DNA of 33,670 bases from Fragilaria crotonensis (GCA_022925895.1 JAKSYS010000675.1:1-33670), one strand, 5' to 3'; counted from the stretch's first letter, positions 20,536-30,120 are shown. Numbers and translations are program-made. The notes: a model not told the origin generated them from the letters alone.

Positions 20536-23498
20536 GTCCGCGAGGCGGTCAGAATCCGAGATCTCGCGAAGCGGGAACTCGCCCCTTCGGAGATGCGCTC
20601 CTGAAAACGCGGCCAGAGGGGTGGGCGGACAGGAGCGGGGCGAGAAGTTCGGTGGGGCGAAACTCGGATCCCGGCGTCAGGGCGCTGAACGGCTGGGCCC
20701 GAAGGGCGGCGTCGGGTCGAGGGCGTACCGTTTGAGCACCGCGAGGTTGTGGCGGGCGGCGTCGTGCGTCCAGTCGAAGCGAAACTCCGTCGCGTGGGTG
20801 CGCGGTTGGCCGGAGTGCAAAATAGTGGCAAGGGCATCGGCCAGGCGTGGTTCGGGAGTCGTGGGAACGGCGAGTCGACGTTCGGGAGCGGGATCGTCGG
20901 CAATGGCACCAACGATGGGAACTTACCGGGAAGCGGGCGTGGCGTGTCTGCGAGGGCTGATGTCGGCGCGTCGTGGGCGTCTCCGGGCGACAATGCGCGC
21001 GCCACGGAGTGGTCGGTCGGTGGCGAGTCGAGGGCGGGGCGTAGCGCTCAGGCCCGACTTCGTTTCGTGACGGGTCGTCGCGGGCTGGCGAGAGATGCGG
21101 GCGTCGGCGACGTGGCGGGGCGAGAAGGTTCGTGCGCGTGGGTTCCCGCGGGACTGTCTCGGGCGGCAGATTCCGATAAAGTCCGGGGCGTCCTACGTGG
21201 CGTCTGTTGTGGAACTCGGCCGTCGACCGTTCCTGGTCGAACGCCCATTGCGACGGCTGTGCGACGAAGGCGGGCTGGAAGTAAGCAGATGCAGAGGGTC
21301 CTAATTTTGTTTTCTTGCTGGGCGGCGTCGCGTCGGACGAGGGGCGGCGCATGCGCGCCCGGCACTGCTCTATCCACGCTCGTACGGCGGTCGTCTGTTC
21401 GGTCGTGAGGGCGACGTGCGAGGCGCTCAAGAAACAGCTCTTGACGCACTTCCCGTTTAGGTGCCACCTGCAGCACATGTTCGGGATCGGTCCACTTCGG
21501 ACGTGATCGAGGAACACCTGCCAAGTGTCGTTCGCGTCTCTCGGGAAAAGGTCCTGCTGTGGGTTTGTGACTGCGTCCGCGGGTTGCCCGCGACGTCCGG
21601 CTCGAGCGCTCCCGGCGGCGGCTACAGGCTGCGAGTCGCCCTTTTGGTCGACTCCACGTCCCAGCCGCTCCTTGAGGAAGTCGCAGGCCGGGAAGACAAA
21701 GGCGCCGTCCTCCAACTGCTGCCGGGTGGACCTGAATTCTAGGAGTGCTGGGTTGATCTCGTCCTCGTGTTCGACTCCAGCGCAGAGAACTAGGTATTGT
21801 TGCATGCGTTTTCGATGAACCAACCTAACCTGCACGCGGCTGAGGGTCAGCGTGCGCTAGCTGGCGGAGCGTCGCCAGTGTGGAGCCGACCGCCCTGGTC
21901 AGGAAACGGCTCCACTCGTCCAACATGTGTGTGAGCGGGAATTGGCTCGAAAGGAGCTCCAGCACTCCGCTCATGTTCTCGATAAGCCGCGCGAGTTCGT
22001 GAAAATCTTTCGGCACCGTGAAGTTGAGTTTTGTCATGCTCTTGATGTCCTTCTCCGAGAAGCCCGTGGTCGTGTCGGTCGTCTTGAGTTGCATTTGCAC
22101 AAGGGTGCTGGCGTGATCAGAGGCTTCTCGCCCGATCGCTGCTGCTCGGGCGAACGTCTGGGGACCGCAACAGAAGAGGCTGAAGGCCCCTGGCCGGTCA
22201 GGTGTGTCGGCCGTGAAAGAAGCGGTGCGGATTGCGGCGCAGAAGCCCATGGGAATGAACGCGTCTCGACCTTTGGTGTTCCTCAAGAAGTGGTGGATGT
22301 GGTTTTGTACGTAGGCCACGTTGCTAAGCGTCAGGATGTCCGAGAAAGACTGGACCGGGCGGCTGCGAATCATCCTGTCGGCGTCCCTTTCGGACACGAA
22401 AGGACCATTCGTTTCGTCGACGGCGGGAAAGAGTCAAAGCCTGTCTTCGACGTTTGGGGGACGAGGTCGCTGCGTTTGCTGCCTGTCGCTCCAGTAACGT
22501 TGACAGGTTTCGAATGGCGTCCTCTGTGCGTCCTGGCGTGCTGGCATGGTCGTCCGTCCGAATGAGGCTCCTAGCTCTGACCGCCAGATGCTTGAGGTGT
22601 AGCGATTTCGCCCATTCGTCCGATCGTTTGGAGTATGCGTTTGATGCCGCCACCCCTCGCTTTGTCGGTCCCGGGGTCCTCCTCGAGTTTACCGCTACGC
22701 TGAGGACCCACCGCGGGATGTAAGAGGCTGCCTCCGCGCGGATGGTTGCTCTGGACGGGTCTGGGTCCTCGCTCGCTCTCTGTTTAATGGCGTTGACGAT
22801 CAGTAGGGCGAGCTCCTCTGGCGCGGTGACGTAAGTGTCCATGATGGCGGCTGCGATGAAGGCCGGCACCGGGACGGTGGGCTTCATCGTGAACCCGACG
22901 ACCGTGACGTCGTCTGTGTCGTCCTCGCTCGCTTCGACTGGCTTGCTTGGCTTCGCCCGGTGCTTCGTTCCGCTTCCTTTCTTCGGTCGTCCTCTGGTTG
23001 CAGTCGGCAGGGTGCCGGCTGGCTCGGCTTCGCGCGTGGCTCCGGTGCTGACGCCTGACACCTGGGCACGTGTCGTCAGAGATTCATTGATCGCCGCCAG
23101 TACGTCCGACGTAGAATTCCACGAGAGCATCCTCGACCAATCAAAAGGCGTTCCGATGTGTCGCTCTACGACCTGTTTCGTGTCGACCGCCATGGCGGCG
23201 GCGAAGCCGCCAGCCCCATCAGTGCCCAAAGGGCGTTCGTCCCGTCGTTGAGTCCATCGTCAGCGTCGTGGTGGAAGTGGTGAAAGAGTCGGATGACTCC
23301 GTGCGTGTTTACCATAAGGTGGGCGACTTCCGGAGAGCACAAGTGTACGAATCCTGTAGAATTTGTACTGACCGAGTTCGTCTTCGAATTCAAAGCGCTG
23401 AGCTTTTCGACGACCTCCCACTGGTCGAGCTTCCTGAAAACGTCCAACCACGTCAAGGTCATCGTCATCGGTGAGCGAGCGTCGTCTGACCCCTCCAT
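20536..23498 (-). pseudogene. DIRS-2 Gag-like ORF region with C-x7-C-x3-C-x5-H knuckle
   Basis: Starts MEGSDDARSPMTM (23498). Open pieces cover 23166-23498, 22324-23229, 21825-22397 and 20549-21835, in order. The last contains CRWHLNGKCVKSCFLSASH (about 21430-21490), a zinc knuckle with spacing C-x7-C-x3-C-x5-H, similar to knuckles I know from diatom Gag-like proteins (CxxxHxxGxCxxxC type). A basic, proline- and arginine-rich region follows. A nucleocapsid role is inferred from the knuckle, the basic charge and the position before the RT. Frameshifts fall near 23210, 22390 and 21830, and again downstream of 21050. Confidence 0.65.
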
Positions 23499-23535
23499 TG
23501 CGTCTGTGGTTCAAGTCGGGTCGGGGGAGAGGCCA

Positions 23536-23691
23536 GATTAACTAGAGTAGTGTCTTTGTCGATTCGAGTTCGTTCGGATTGTGAGCAATTCGTATCTTGT
23601 GTTGTGTTGTGTCGTGGTGTTCGTCTGTCTGTGTCTCGTGTTCGTCTGTCTGATGGCGACTGCCCGTCCTTTCCCGATCTTCGGACATGCC
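23536..23691. repeat. DIRS-2 repeat C, right terminus
   Basis: 156 bases matching 10719-10874. It ends CGGACATGCC next to copia-1 LTR sequence AGGATCATAGG. This is the sense 5' end of DIRS-2. Confidence 0.9.
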
Positions 23692-23894
23692 AGGATCATA
23701 GGACAGGGAAACTTACAAGATAAAAGGATAAGGAGTAATAACAAGGAAGTATCAAGAATAATCTTAAGATAAGTGAGCTGCTGCTTAGATGATCAAGCAA
23801 CAGTCACCGCTTCGCTAACGCTACTTCATAAACGGCTATCTTTCTCCATACAGTACCAGTACCACGCACACAGTAACGCCACAGTATTAATTCA
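23692..23894 (-). repeat. copia-1 3' LTR, main part
   Basis: 203 bases matching 29920-30120 except for one patch (CACCGCTTCGCTAACG here, CATGCCGCCTAACG there). With 16796-16812 it makes a 220-base LTR. Confidence 0.92.
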
Positions 23895-23946
23895 GTCCCT
23901 CGAGCCCAGGATGAGTTAGACTGATACTGGGATCGCTCACAATACA

Positions 23947-24024
23947 TCGACCTGATTCCGCCACATGCTCGGCATGCCCAGGAGGTAACCGATGCCACGA
24001 CATGTGACATGCGATGAACCTTGG
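23947..24024 (-). promoter_or_regulatory. copia-1 3' UTR two-hairpin motif shared with the DIRS spacer
   Basis: Lies between the copia-1 Pol stop (24042) and the 3' LTR. Plus-strand layout: TCGACCTGATTCCGCC, hairpin CATGC-TCG-GCATG (23964-23976), CCCAGGAGGTAACCG, a second hairpin built on CATG-TGA-CATG, then CGATGAACCTTGG. The DIRS spacers at 4324-4393 and 17093-17164 have the same conserved blocks and the same two stems, but different loop bases and a different second stem. Flanking helices CCTG/CAGG and AGGT/ACCT can form in all three. The function is unknown. Confidence 0.6.
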
Positions 24025-24041
24025 CTTCTTGCTACGTCATA

Positions 24042-24650
24042 TCAATACATAAACCGATCGCACAAAAATTCCTTTGTCACTTGCGCCAACGGTTTGGTTA
24101 ACACATCGGCCAGATTAGTTTTCCCATCTTCTTTCGCCACTCTGATTGTACCCGCCGCAACTGCTTCCCTTGATCTGTGATAAGCTATCGCATTGTGCTT
24201 TTTCTTCAGGGTTGATTCGGGTAATGTAACATTCTTCGTCACTGCCTCGTTATCGCAAAAAACGTTAGTAGGGCTGTCAATAGGAATACCAAACATACGC
24301 AACTTATACCGCAGTCCCTCAATAAGCTCTACCGCAATGCGCATCGCCACAAATTCACTGCCAAAAGTTGAGGTTTCCACCGTGTTTTGTCGCTTACTGT
24401 ACCAAAGTATTGGCGCTCTGTTACAAAAGATGAGTATGCCGGTTTGCGAACGGCGAGTGATACGATTCCCAGCATGATCCGCATCAACGAAACAATGCGT
24501 CGACATAAAATTACCGCGAGGCTCCGGTGCGTCCCCTGAATGCATTCTTTGCGTCTCGATAGAAATCCCTCCAATCGCATTCCTTAAATCTGGTTTCATC
24601 GATATCAGGTGACTCGATCAAAAGCTAGCGTACGTTTCGGTTTCCCTTAA
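24042..24650 (-). pseudogene. copia-1 Pol, RNase H end
   Basis: C-terminal RNase H of the copia polyprotein: HCFVDADHAGNRITRRSQTG (first D), TSTFGSEFVAMRIAVE (E), NVFCDNEAVTKNV (D) and TNLADVLTKPLAQ, ending FLCDRFMY with TGA at 24042-24044. This wording is typical of CoDi-type elements. The frame is open from 24599 to the stop; the connection to the RT upstream is shifted around 24600-24660. Confidence 0.88.
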
Positions 24651-25575
24651 GGTATCCGAAGATATGATACACAGCTTGTAAATGACCGTCTCTGGGTAAA
24701 GCAAGGTGAAGACAACATCGACGTTTCCATCGCAATATCAATCCGCCCCAACTCGATCGCCCATCTTAGTATTCCAACGAGCTCTTGAAAGTAACGAGTC
24801 CCGGCCGCATTGAGCTCTGCCGTGGTATCGAGTTCCGGTCGATAGTCCGCCTTCATCACCGTCGCATCTCGTCGGCAGTCGTTGACCTAATTTATCGAGG
24901 TGAGCCTCGACGGCCGCTACTGCCGCTTTGACATATTTTTCCGATGACATCGTCCAACATTCAACACCGTTGAGAATCTTTTCGCAAAGCTCCGCTCCCA
25001 AATACATTTCAGGCTTCTCCACTTTATCGTCCTTGAGTTTGAAAGTTGTTTGTAATCCCAGCATGGTCGCCTTCGGATCGTGAGAGACGCAGAGTATATC
25101 ATCCACATAAACGAGTACCATCTCATAATACTTAAACCCATCAGCTTTCATAGCCGGTCGGATCCAAACGTCAGGGTCAGCCTTCGTTGGTTTGTAATTC
25201 AAGTCGTAAAGCGTCTCCGCTAAATGTGCTCTAAATGCCGCTCCGCTCGATTTTAATCCGTATAACGCTTTCTTCACAATCATGATCGAACCTTCCTCCG
25301 ATCCGAACTCCGGACCTGCGATGATATAAATCTTCTCCCGACAGTCTGCCGTTAAATAGGCATTCTGGATATCGCACGCAAGTAACTGTAACTCGTTCAG
25401 CGCAGCGACGAGCAACGCAATCCTAACAGAGTCTCGGGACACCACCGAGGAATAAGTCAACGCCGCAGGGGGTTCTGTCGTGTTACCATTCGCTACTAAT
25501 CTTGCCTTGCGTCTGAAGTTCTCGCCCATTTTACATCAAAAATAAAGTGACACTTGATCTTCTGATAACCAGGGG
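24651..25575 (-). pseudogene. copia-1 Pol, reverse transcriptase (frameshifted)
   Basis: Copia reverse transcriptase: ENFRRKARLVANGN, TYSSVVSRDSVRIALLVAA, LLACDIQNAYLTADCREKIY (motif A), IVKKALYGLKSSGAAFRAHLAE (motif B) and MVLVYVDDILCVSHD (motif C, YVDD, near 25100). The core is one open frame from 25529 to 24738. It is separated from the upstream integrase part by two single-base slips near 25535 and 25570, and from the tether (DTTAELNAAGTRYFQELVG) by one near 24860. With one correction at each site the frame would be continuous with Pol; I cannot tell mutation from sequence error. Confidence 0.87.
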
Positions 25576-28113
25576 CAATTCGTTTTCACGCTTCTCCCAT
25601 TTCTCGAATGCTGGTCTCACGTTCTTCATTTCAAGGCATATCGCATCCCACCAGTATGTATCACCATTCTCCTTGTCAAATTGTAATGCTTGCGCCACAG
25701 TTTTAGGCAGCCTGATCCCGAACTTGTGTGTTCGCTGCCAATACTTTGTTTTAAGCTTCTTAAGGATCCTTTCATGCTTTCTCACAACTTCGTTAACCCA
25801 CCACGCGAACGCTGGTTCTTCATGAATACGATTAGCGAATGCAAACTCCGCCACCTTCAACGGGTATGATTGCTTCATATCTTTCAGAGCCACCCAATTG
25901 GTCGAGCCGTCACGCCATTGGCATAACAACTGCCATCCCAATGTGGTCTGTCTTCGTCGTTTTACGCCATTACTCATGGTTACAAATGCATCCTCTTGAC
26001 TTACCGCAGCTCCAGATTTCCGAAAATCGATAATATCGTCGAGCAGAACATGTCGATTGCCTTCCTCGTCGATCTCAGAGAACAAATTTTGTGCGATTAA
26101 GTTCGCAGATAACGCTTCACTGTGCCCATCCGTGAATTCGACTGTGTATTCTCTGGTGTCCATAAGAGGATTCTCGCTAGCCGTGCCAATGGGCCGACCT
26201 TCCGCATCACGCAATCGCTTAGTGACCTTACCATAATGAATGTCAGATGAATCACCAGCTCCCCTGAGTAACGCGATCTCTTTGTTCAAATATGTATCAT
26301 CGAAGACGTCGGGTGTGAACGTTTCGTCTTCCTCGGGGATAGTCTTGTCGGATATCGCTTTCTCAAATTCGGTTTTGAACTCCTGATCGTCAACTTCGGT
26401 ATATTCGTCCCAGTCCTGCAATTGTCGCTCACCATCCTGGTCTAGCGCTTCCGGATTATCCTTCAAGATTGCTGTGATCCGCTCGGAGTAATCCTTACAT
26501 CGCTCTTTCAGGTCGTCGGTACCTAATTCCAACTCAGTTATACGCTGCACTGTGGTGCGGGATATCACACGTCCGCTGATGGTCAGTATCCAGTAAGACA
26601 TTAAATTCCCGACTCGATGCGAAACACCAAGCCACCTTCCACATTTATTGTCGCCGACACCCGCATTGTCCTTGTACCATACCCAGTCGTAGAAGCTGAA
26701 ATCAAGGTACTCGGAAATGTCAGGTGTTTCTCCCGTTATCTGTTCAATGGGTGCTCTCCCTTCGAGTGAAAACACAGAGTTGGCAGTCAATGACATAATC
26801 TCGCATACCCATACTATACCGTAATCCCACAATCTTGCAGGCACACGTCGCTTAGTCATCTGTCGAAACCACCTCTTCTTCACTTCTCTAATCACCGATT
26901 CTGCTCGATTTTCCTGCGGACGATGAGGTTCACTGGTATGATGCATTATTCCATGTTTTCTTACTTGTTTCATGAATTCCGTTTTTGGTCCTGTCTGTTC
27001 GCTTGCTCCATCGGATGTGAGTAATTCAGGTACACCATAGTCTCGTATGAATTGACGCAGTGCGAGTCCTGCACCGGACTTCTTTTCCATTGGATACGCT
27101 TTCACAAAATATGACTCGTTAGCGAATATCTGCGCGCAAGTATTGTTAGTAAGTGATTTGGATTTCCCGAATAAAGTGTCCGTGTAAAATTTCTGCCCAC
27201 GCAGTTTTCGCTGATTATACATTCGGTCCGTTCGATACCGTCTGCTCAATGGTAATATCGCCGATCGCACACCCTTTTGAGTCGTTACTTGCAAGGTCTT
27301 CCTTGCTTGCGACAGTCCAATGTTCCAACGCTCGCTTAATTGTTCCGGGGATATTTGTGAATGACGCTTCTGTGACACAAAGGTATTTGTAGCGCTAACA
27401 ATTCTCCGATTCCCAATTGCTTCCACCATTTCATCGAACGAGTAAAACGATGAAATCTGCGCCAAGCCAATCTCGACATCGTGGGGGTCGAAACTTAACG
27501 CAGCAACACTGTCATTTCCGCCGACTCTGATCATCGCTTCCGCCTCCACAGTACGTGCGGCAGCAAGCCGGACGGTGTGTGGATTCCATTCAGAGTCGCA
27601 GGTCAGGTGTATGTGGGGACATGAGTCAAGTTCAGCAGGTGTGGGGGTTGAGGATTCAAAGAATAAGGTGGTTCCCATTAGTCGCAAGGGAATATCAACA
27701 TCATCGGTTTTGATACTTATCGGCACGTGAGGGTCAAAAGGGTTATCGTGTACAGTAATTCCGCCAAAACGCAGTTGGTTGGGGTTGATGAGTGAGTTTG
27801 CCAATCGATCGCCGAACCAGAGGGCTTCGTTGATGACCAGAATATACGTCTGGCCAGTGTCTTGACATGTATATGCGGTTGCTGCAGTCACGATCGGGAT
27901 GTCCCGCTCGGGTTGGTACGCTGAAGAATTATAGGGGGATACATCACATACCCGTCCTGTGAAAGAAAGGGGTAAGTAGTTACAGCCAAGTGCACACGTG
28001 TCAGCGTGTGAATCAAGTTCGCAGCGTGCAAAGTTAGACACGCTAAACGTAGAAATCGACCGTCTCAATGGAGTCAATCTGCGTGTCGATGACTTGTACG
28101 CTGCTACCGTTAG
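25531..28113 (-). CDS. copia-1 Pol: protease and integrase part, read through from Gag
   Basis: Open frame of about 860 codons directly after the Gag UGA. Protease: CELDSHADTCALG, with DSH where retroviral-type proteases usually have DSG or DTG. Integrase core: FYTDTLFG (D), LLTSDGASEQTG (D) and ENRAESVIREVKKRW (E), a D-D-E set with about 36 residues between the last two. The usual HHCC zinc residues before the core are absent; the equivalent stretch reads LSERWNIGLSQARKTLQ. The C-terminal part has CQWRDGSTNWVALKDMK, a chromodomain-like strand pattern, then PAFAWWVNEVVRKHERILKK. The ATG at 28077 has no counterpart in copia-2, so translation by UGA readthrough is more likely than a new start. 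The frame breaks at 25531-25575 before the RT. Confidence 0.87.
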   Translation of the reverse strand, partial: LTVAAYKSSTRRLTPLRRSISTFSVSNFARCELDSHADTCALGCNYLPLSFTGRVCDVSPYNSSAYQPERDIPIVTAATAYTCQDTGQTYILVINEALWFGDRLANSLINPNQLRFGGITVHDNPFDPHVPISIKTDDVDIPLRLMGTTLFFESSTPTPAELDSCPHIHLTCDSEWNPHTVRLAAARTVEAEAMIRVGGNDSVAALSFDPHDVEIGLAQISSFYSFDEMVEAIGNRRIVSATNTFVSQKRHSQISPEQLSERWNIGLSQARKTLQVTTQKGVRSAILPLSRRYRTDRMYNQRKLRGQKFYTDTLFGKSKSLTNNTCAQIFANESYFVKAYPMEKKSGAGLALRQFIRDYGVPELLTSDGASEQTGPKTEFMKQVRKHGIMHHTSEPHRPQENRAESVIREVKKRWFRQMTKRRVPARLWDYGIVWVCEIMSLTANSVFSLEGRAPIEQITGETPDISEYLDFSFYDWVWYKDNAGVGDNKCGRWLGVSHRVGNLMSYWILTISGRVISRTTVQRITELELGTDDLKERCKDYSERITAILKDNPEALDQDGERQLQDWDEYTEVDDQEFKTEFEKAISDKTIPEEDETFTPDVFDDTYLNKEIALLRGAGDSSDIHYGKVTKRLRDAEGRPIGTASENPLMDTREYTVEFTDGHSEALSANLIAQNLFSEIDEEGNRHVLLDDIIDFRKSGAAVSQEDAFVTMSNGVKRRRQTTLGWQLLCQWRDGSTNWVALKDMKQSYPLKVAEFAFANRIHEEPAFAWWVNEVVRKHERILKKLKTKYWQRTHKFGIRLPKTVAQALQFDKENGDTYWWDAICLEMKNVRPAFEKWEKRENELPLVIRRSSVTLFLM

Positions 28114-28116
28114 TCA
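28114..28116 (-). promoter_or_regulatory. Gag-Pol UGA, candidate readthrough stop (copia-1)
   Basis: Sense context GAA-TGA-CTA-ACG. Gag and Pol are in the same frame on both sides, and the residues just after the stop (VAAYKSS.RR) are conserved in copia-2. UGA-CUA is the best-known leaky stop context in eukaryotes and viruses. Confidence 0.6.
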
Positions 28117-29554
28117 TTCGGTTTTAGCTCGCTTGACGCCTTCTCGGCCACCAAAGGAATTTCCTGCATTTGCGTTTGACTTCTTCGGGGTGTCCGAATC
28201 TTTGGGCTCGTCGACCGCAGTGGCTTTTTGAAGAGAACTAATTAACGCTGTCGTCAACTGTTTGGTGGTCATTTCGCTGATAGATCGTTTCGTTCCGCCC
28301 GGTTCGCCTTTCTTGTCTCTTTCTTTGCGGATGCGGTCACGCTCTTCGTATGAGAGCTTTTCCCATTCTGCAGGAGAGTAGTAAGTGGTTTTCTCATTGC
28401 CACGCGCCCACCACGCCGCCGCGGCCACGTCCATTGTTGCCACGACCTTGTCCTCCTCTACCATTGCCGCGCGCACCTCTACCGCCTGCCGGAGGTTGTA
28501 CCGGTGTTCGCAGCACTGATACGTCGCGAGATTCTGTAATCAGGTGTCTGTGCAACTTCGAGTTCAAATGGTTAGCAGCGACAGTAAAAGTGACACCGGT
28601 GGTATTTAACTGATACCTTAATTGAGCAACAGCTGCCGTTAACGCTGAATTCTGTACTCTAGTCAATAATTCATCGACCTTTGCGCGCTCGGTTAAAGGC
28701 TCGCCCTCATCTTCGAAAATAGTAAACATCCTTTGAAGTGAGTCAAGGAATTTGTTGAAACTCAAGGCCCTTTCGGACTTGTAGTGGAGACTTTGCTGGA
28801 TCTGCTTCGCATCTGCAATTCGACGTGTGGAGTTACCTTCGCCTGCATAGTGACGTCGCAGCGCTTCCATGTCACGCCTTCCATCTTGGTATCGAGCGAC
28901 GCCTCGAATCCAATTTTCAGTGTTCTCGCCCTGTAAAAATCCAAGCAGCAAGTTGTGTACACGCCTCGAGTCAGCCTCGTAGAACTGCCCTTGAAGTGAG
29001 GCACGCGCAATCATTCGCTCAGTCGCTGTAGAATACTCACGACCTTCTTCTGGATTTGCTAACTCTCTGACAACGTAGGATAGAGGAATACCAGTGACAC
29101 CTGGAATCACCGCGAGATAATTTGTGAAAGCTTTTTCCCACTCAGGCCACTTACGCTCATCTTTAAATTTTCCGGGGTCAACCGCCTTTGCGTTAGTTGC
29201 AACCAATTCGACGTCCGACTTTCGAACTTGAGACAAACTCAAGGCCCCGAACAAAGCCTGCTCGTCGAATGGAACTTGTTCCGGCTGATCATTGGACCGG
29301 TAACAGTCTTGAACCCAGTGCATGGCGCCAACAAGTTTCTTGGTGCGTCCAAGTCCGAAGACTATGCGCCCGTTCGCCGCAGTTCTCTTACCAAACTCAT
29401 CCGCCATGTCGCGAATGTCCTTCTCGTTCAAGTAGCGGAAGTCATCGAACTGTGCGAGTCCAGCTATCATAATTCCGTTGCGCTCGCCGTCGTCGATAAA
29501 GCCAATCATCTGCAATACAGAGTCGACTGTAGTAACACCCACGTTATCAACCAT
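28117..29554 (-). pseudogene. copia-1 Gag (one frameshift)
   Basis: Capsid/nucleocapsid protein of copia-1. I take the ATG at 29554 (MVDNVGVTTVDSVLQMIGF) as start because it aligns with the start of copia-2 Gag (MENLDGVNFVLQTIGF); codons further upstream are not matched there. Conserved blocks include FDDFRYLNEKDIRDMADEFG, FKDERKWPEWEKAFTNYLAV, RRHYAGEGNSTRRIADAK and AVAQLRYQLNTTGVTFTVAA. A glycine/arginine-rich segment (GRGGQGRGNNGRGRGG) replaces a CCHC knuckle. A single-base slip near 28405 separates this from the tail EKTTYYSPAEWEKLSYEER...KRAKTE, which ends at the UGA. Confidence 0.85.
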
Positions 29555-29887
29555 GATTTCTGAGTTCGCTACGCTTAATGTTAGTGGATTCCCGTATCTA
29601 ACATTTGTCACGTACGCAGGCAAATACGCGTATGCTTTGATCCGAAGTGATCAGTTTCGAGCCGAAGCCGCTCCGCTCGCATGAACGCTAGTGAATCATC
29701 TGAAGAAACCCTCAGGATCACATTCGTTATCTGCATCCGGTACCTGCAACTAGTCGTCACTAATTAAACCAGAATAACGCAACCATAACGAATATTCGGA
29801 TATCGCTGAAAATACATGGCAATTGACAACCCTGCCTATCTGTCCCATCTCACGCTTATCAACGTTCTCGCAAACGCTCTCGCTGTG
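29555..29887 (-). other. copia-1 leader (5' UTR)
   Basis: About 330 bases between the PBS and the Gag ATG, without a convincing ORF. It would hold packaging signals. I see no strong repeat; a weak GAGGGTTTCTTC may relate to the hairpins in the copia-2 leader. Confidence 0.5.
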
Positions 29888-29902
29888 ATGGGTCTGATAA
29901 AC
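29888..29902 (-). promoter_or_regulatory. copia-1 primer-binding site
   Basis: Sense GTTTATCAGACCCAT directly follows the LTR end TTCA. The same 15 bases follow the copia-2 LTR (30369-30383), although the two LTRs differ. The complement contains GGT-CTGATAA-ACC, which looks like a tRNA anticodon arm (7-base loop with U at position 33), suggesting priming by an internal tRNA fragment as in Drosophila copia. Confidence 0.55.
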
Positions 29903-30120
29903 TGAATAAATATCGCAATAGGATCATAGGACAGGGAAACTTACAAGATAAAAGGATAAGGAGTAATAACAAGGAAGTATCAAGAATAATCTTAAGATAA
30001 GTGAGCTGCTGCTTAGATGATCAAGCAACAGTCATGCCGCCTAACGCTACTTCATAAACGGCTATCTTTCTCCATACAGTACCAGTACCACGCACACAGT
30101 AACGCCACAGTATTAATTCA
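29903..30120 (-). repeat. copia-1 5' LTR
   Basis: 218 bases, sense TGAATTAATACTG to GCGATATTTATTCA. Ends are TG and CA. It contains the uninterrupted version of the DIRS-2 target site (29903-29930). Confidence 0.92.

Larger units (their letters stand above)
16813..23691 (-). mobile_element. DIRS-2: second PAT-like tyrosine-recombinase retrotransposon
   Basis: Near-identical to DIRS-1 over its whole length (6879 bases), with the same orientation and the same repeat plan. It sits inside the copia-1 3' LTR between CGCAAT and AGGATCAT. The uninterrupted target survives in the other LTR at 29903-29930, which proves both ends to the base (with one A ambiguous) and shows no target duplication. Differences from DIRS-1 are mostly 1-4 base indels, plus a few transitions. 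RT and RNase H are more intact than in DIRS-1, whereas the recombinase HxxR region is more damaged. Confidence 0.92.
16796..30120 (-). mobile_element. copia-1: CoDi-like LTR retrotransposon, 3' LTR split by DIRS-2
   Basis: Minus-strand copia element with sense order 5' LTR (29903-30120), PBS, leader, Gag, UGA, protease-integrase-RT-RNase H, 3' UTR and 3' LTR. The 3' LTR is interrupted: its last 17 sense bases are at 16796-16812 and the rest at 23692-23894, with DIRS-2 between. Joining the pieces reproduces the 5' LTR junction found intact at 29903-29930. The LTRs start TGAATTAATA and end TATTTATTCA. They differ visibly only in one short patch, so the insertion is young. Copia-1 lies in the tail of LINE-2. 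Confidence 0.9.

Noticed and set aside
20430-21500. Long open frames on the plus strand in the GC-rich DIRS Gag region (also 7835-8660)
   Set aside because: They are antisense shadows of the Gag-like region: arginine- and glycine-rich low-complexity text without motifs, and not kept in frame between the two DIRS copies.
28075-28077. ATG at 28077 as the native Pol start in copia-1
   Set aside because: copia-2 has no ATG there, while residues upstream of it are conserved, so the frame is translated from further up.
29903-29920. The 17-base match between 16796 and 29903 as a second PBS or shared integration hotspot
   Set aside because: It is simply the LTR terminus: including it gives LTRs with TG...CA ends, a target duplication and a perfect DIRS-2 empty site.
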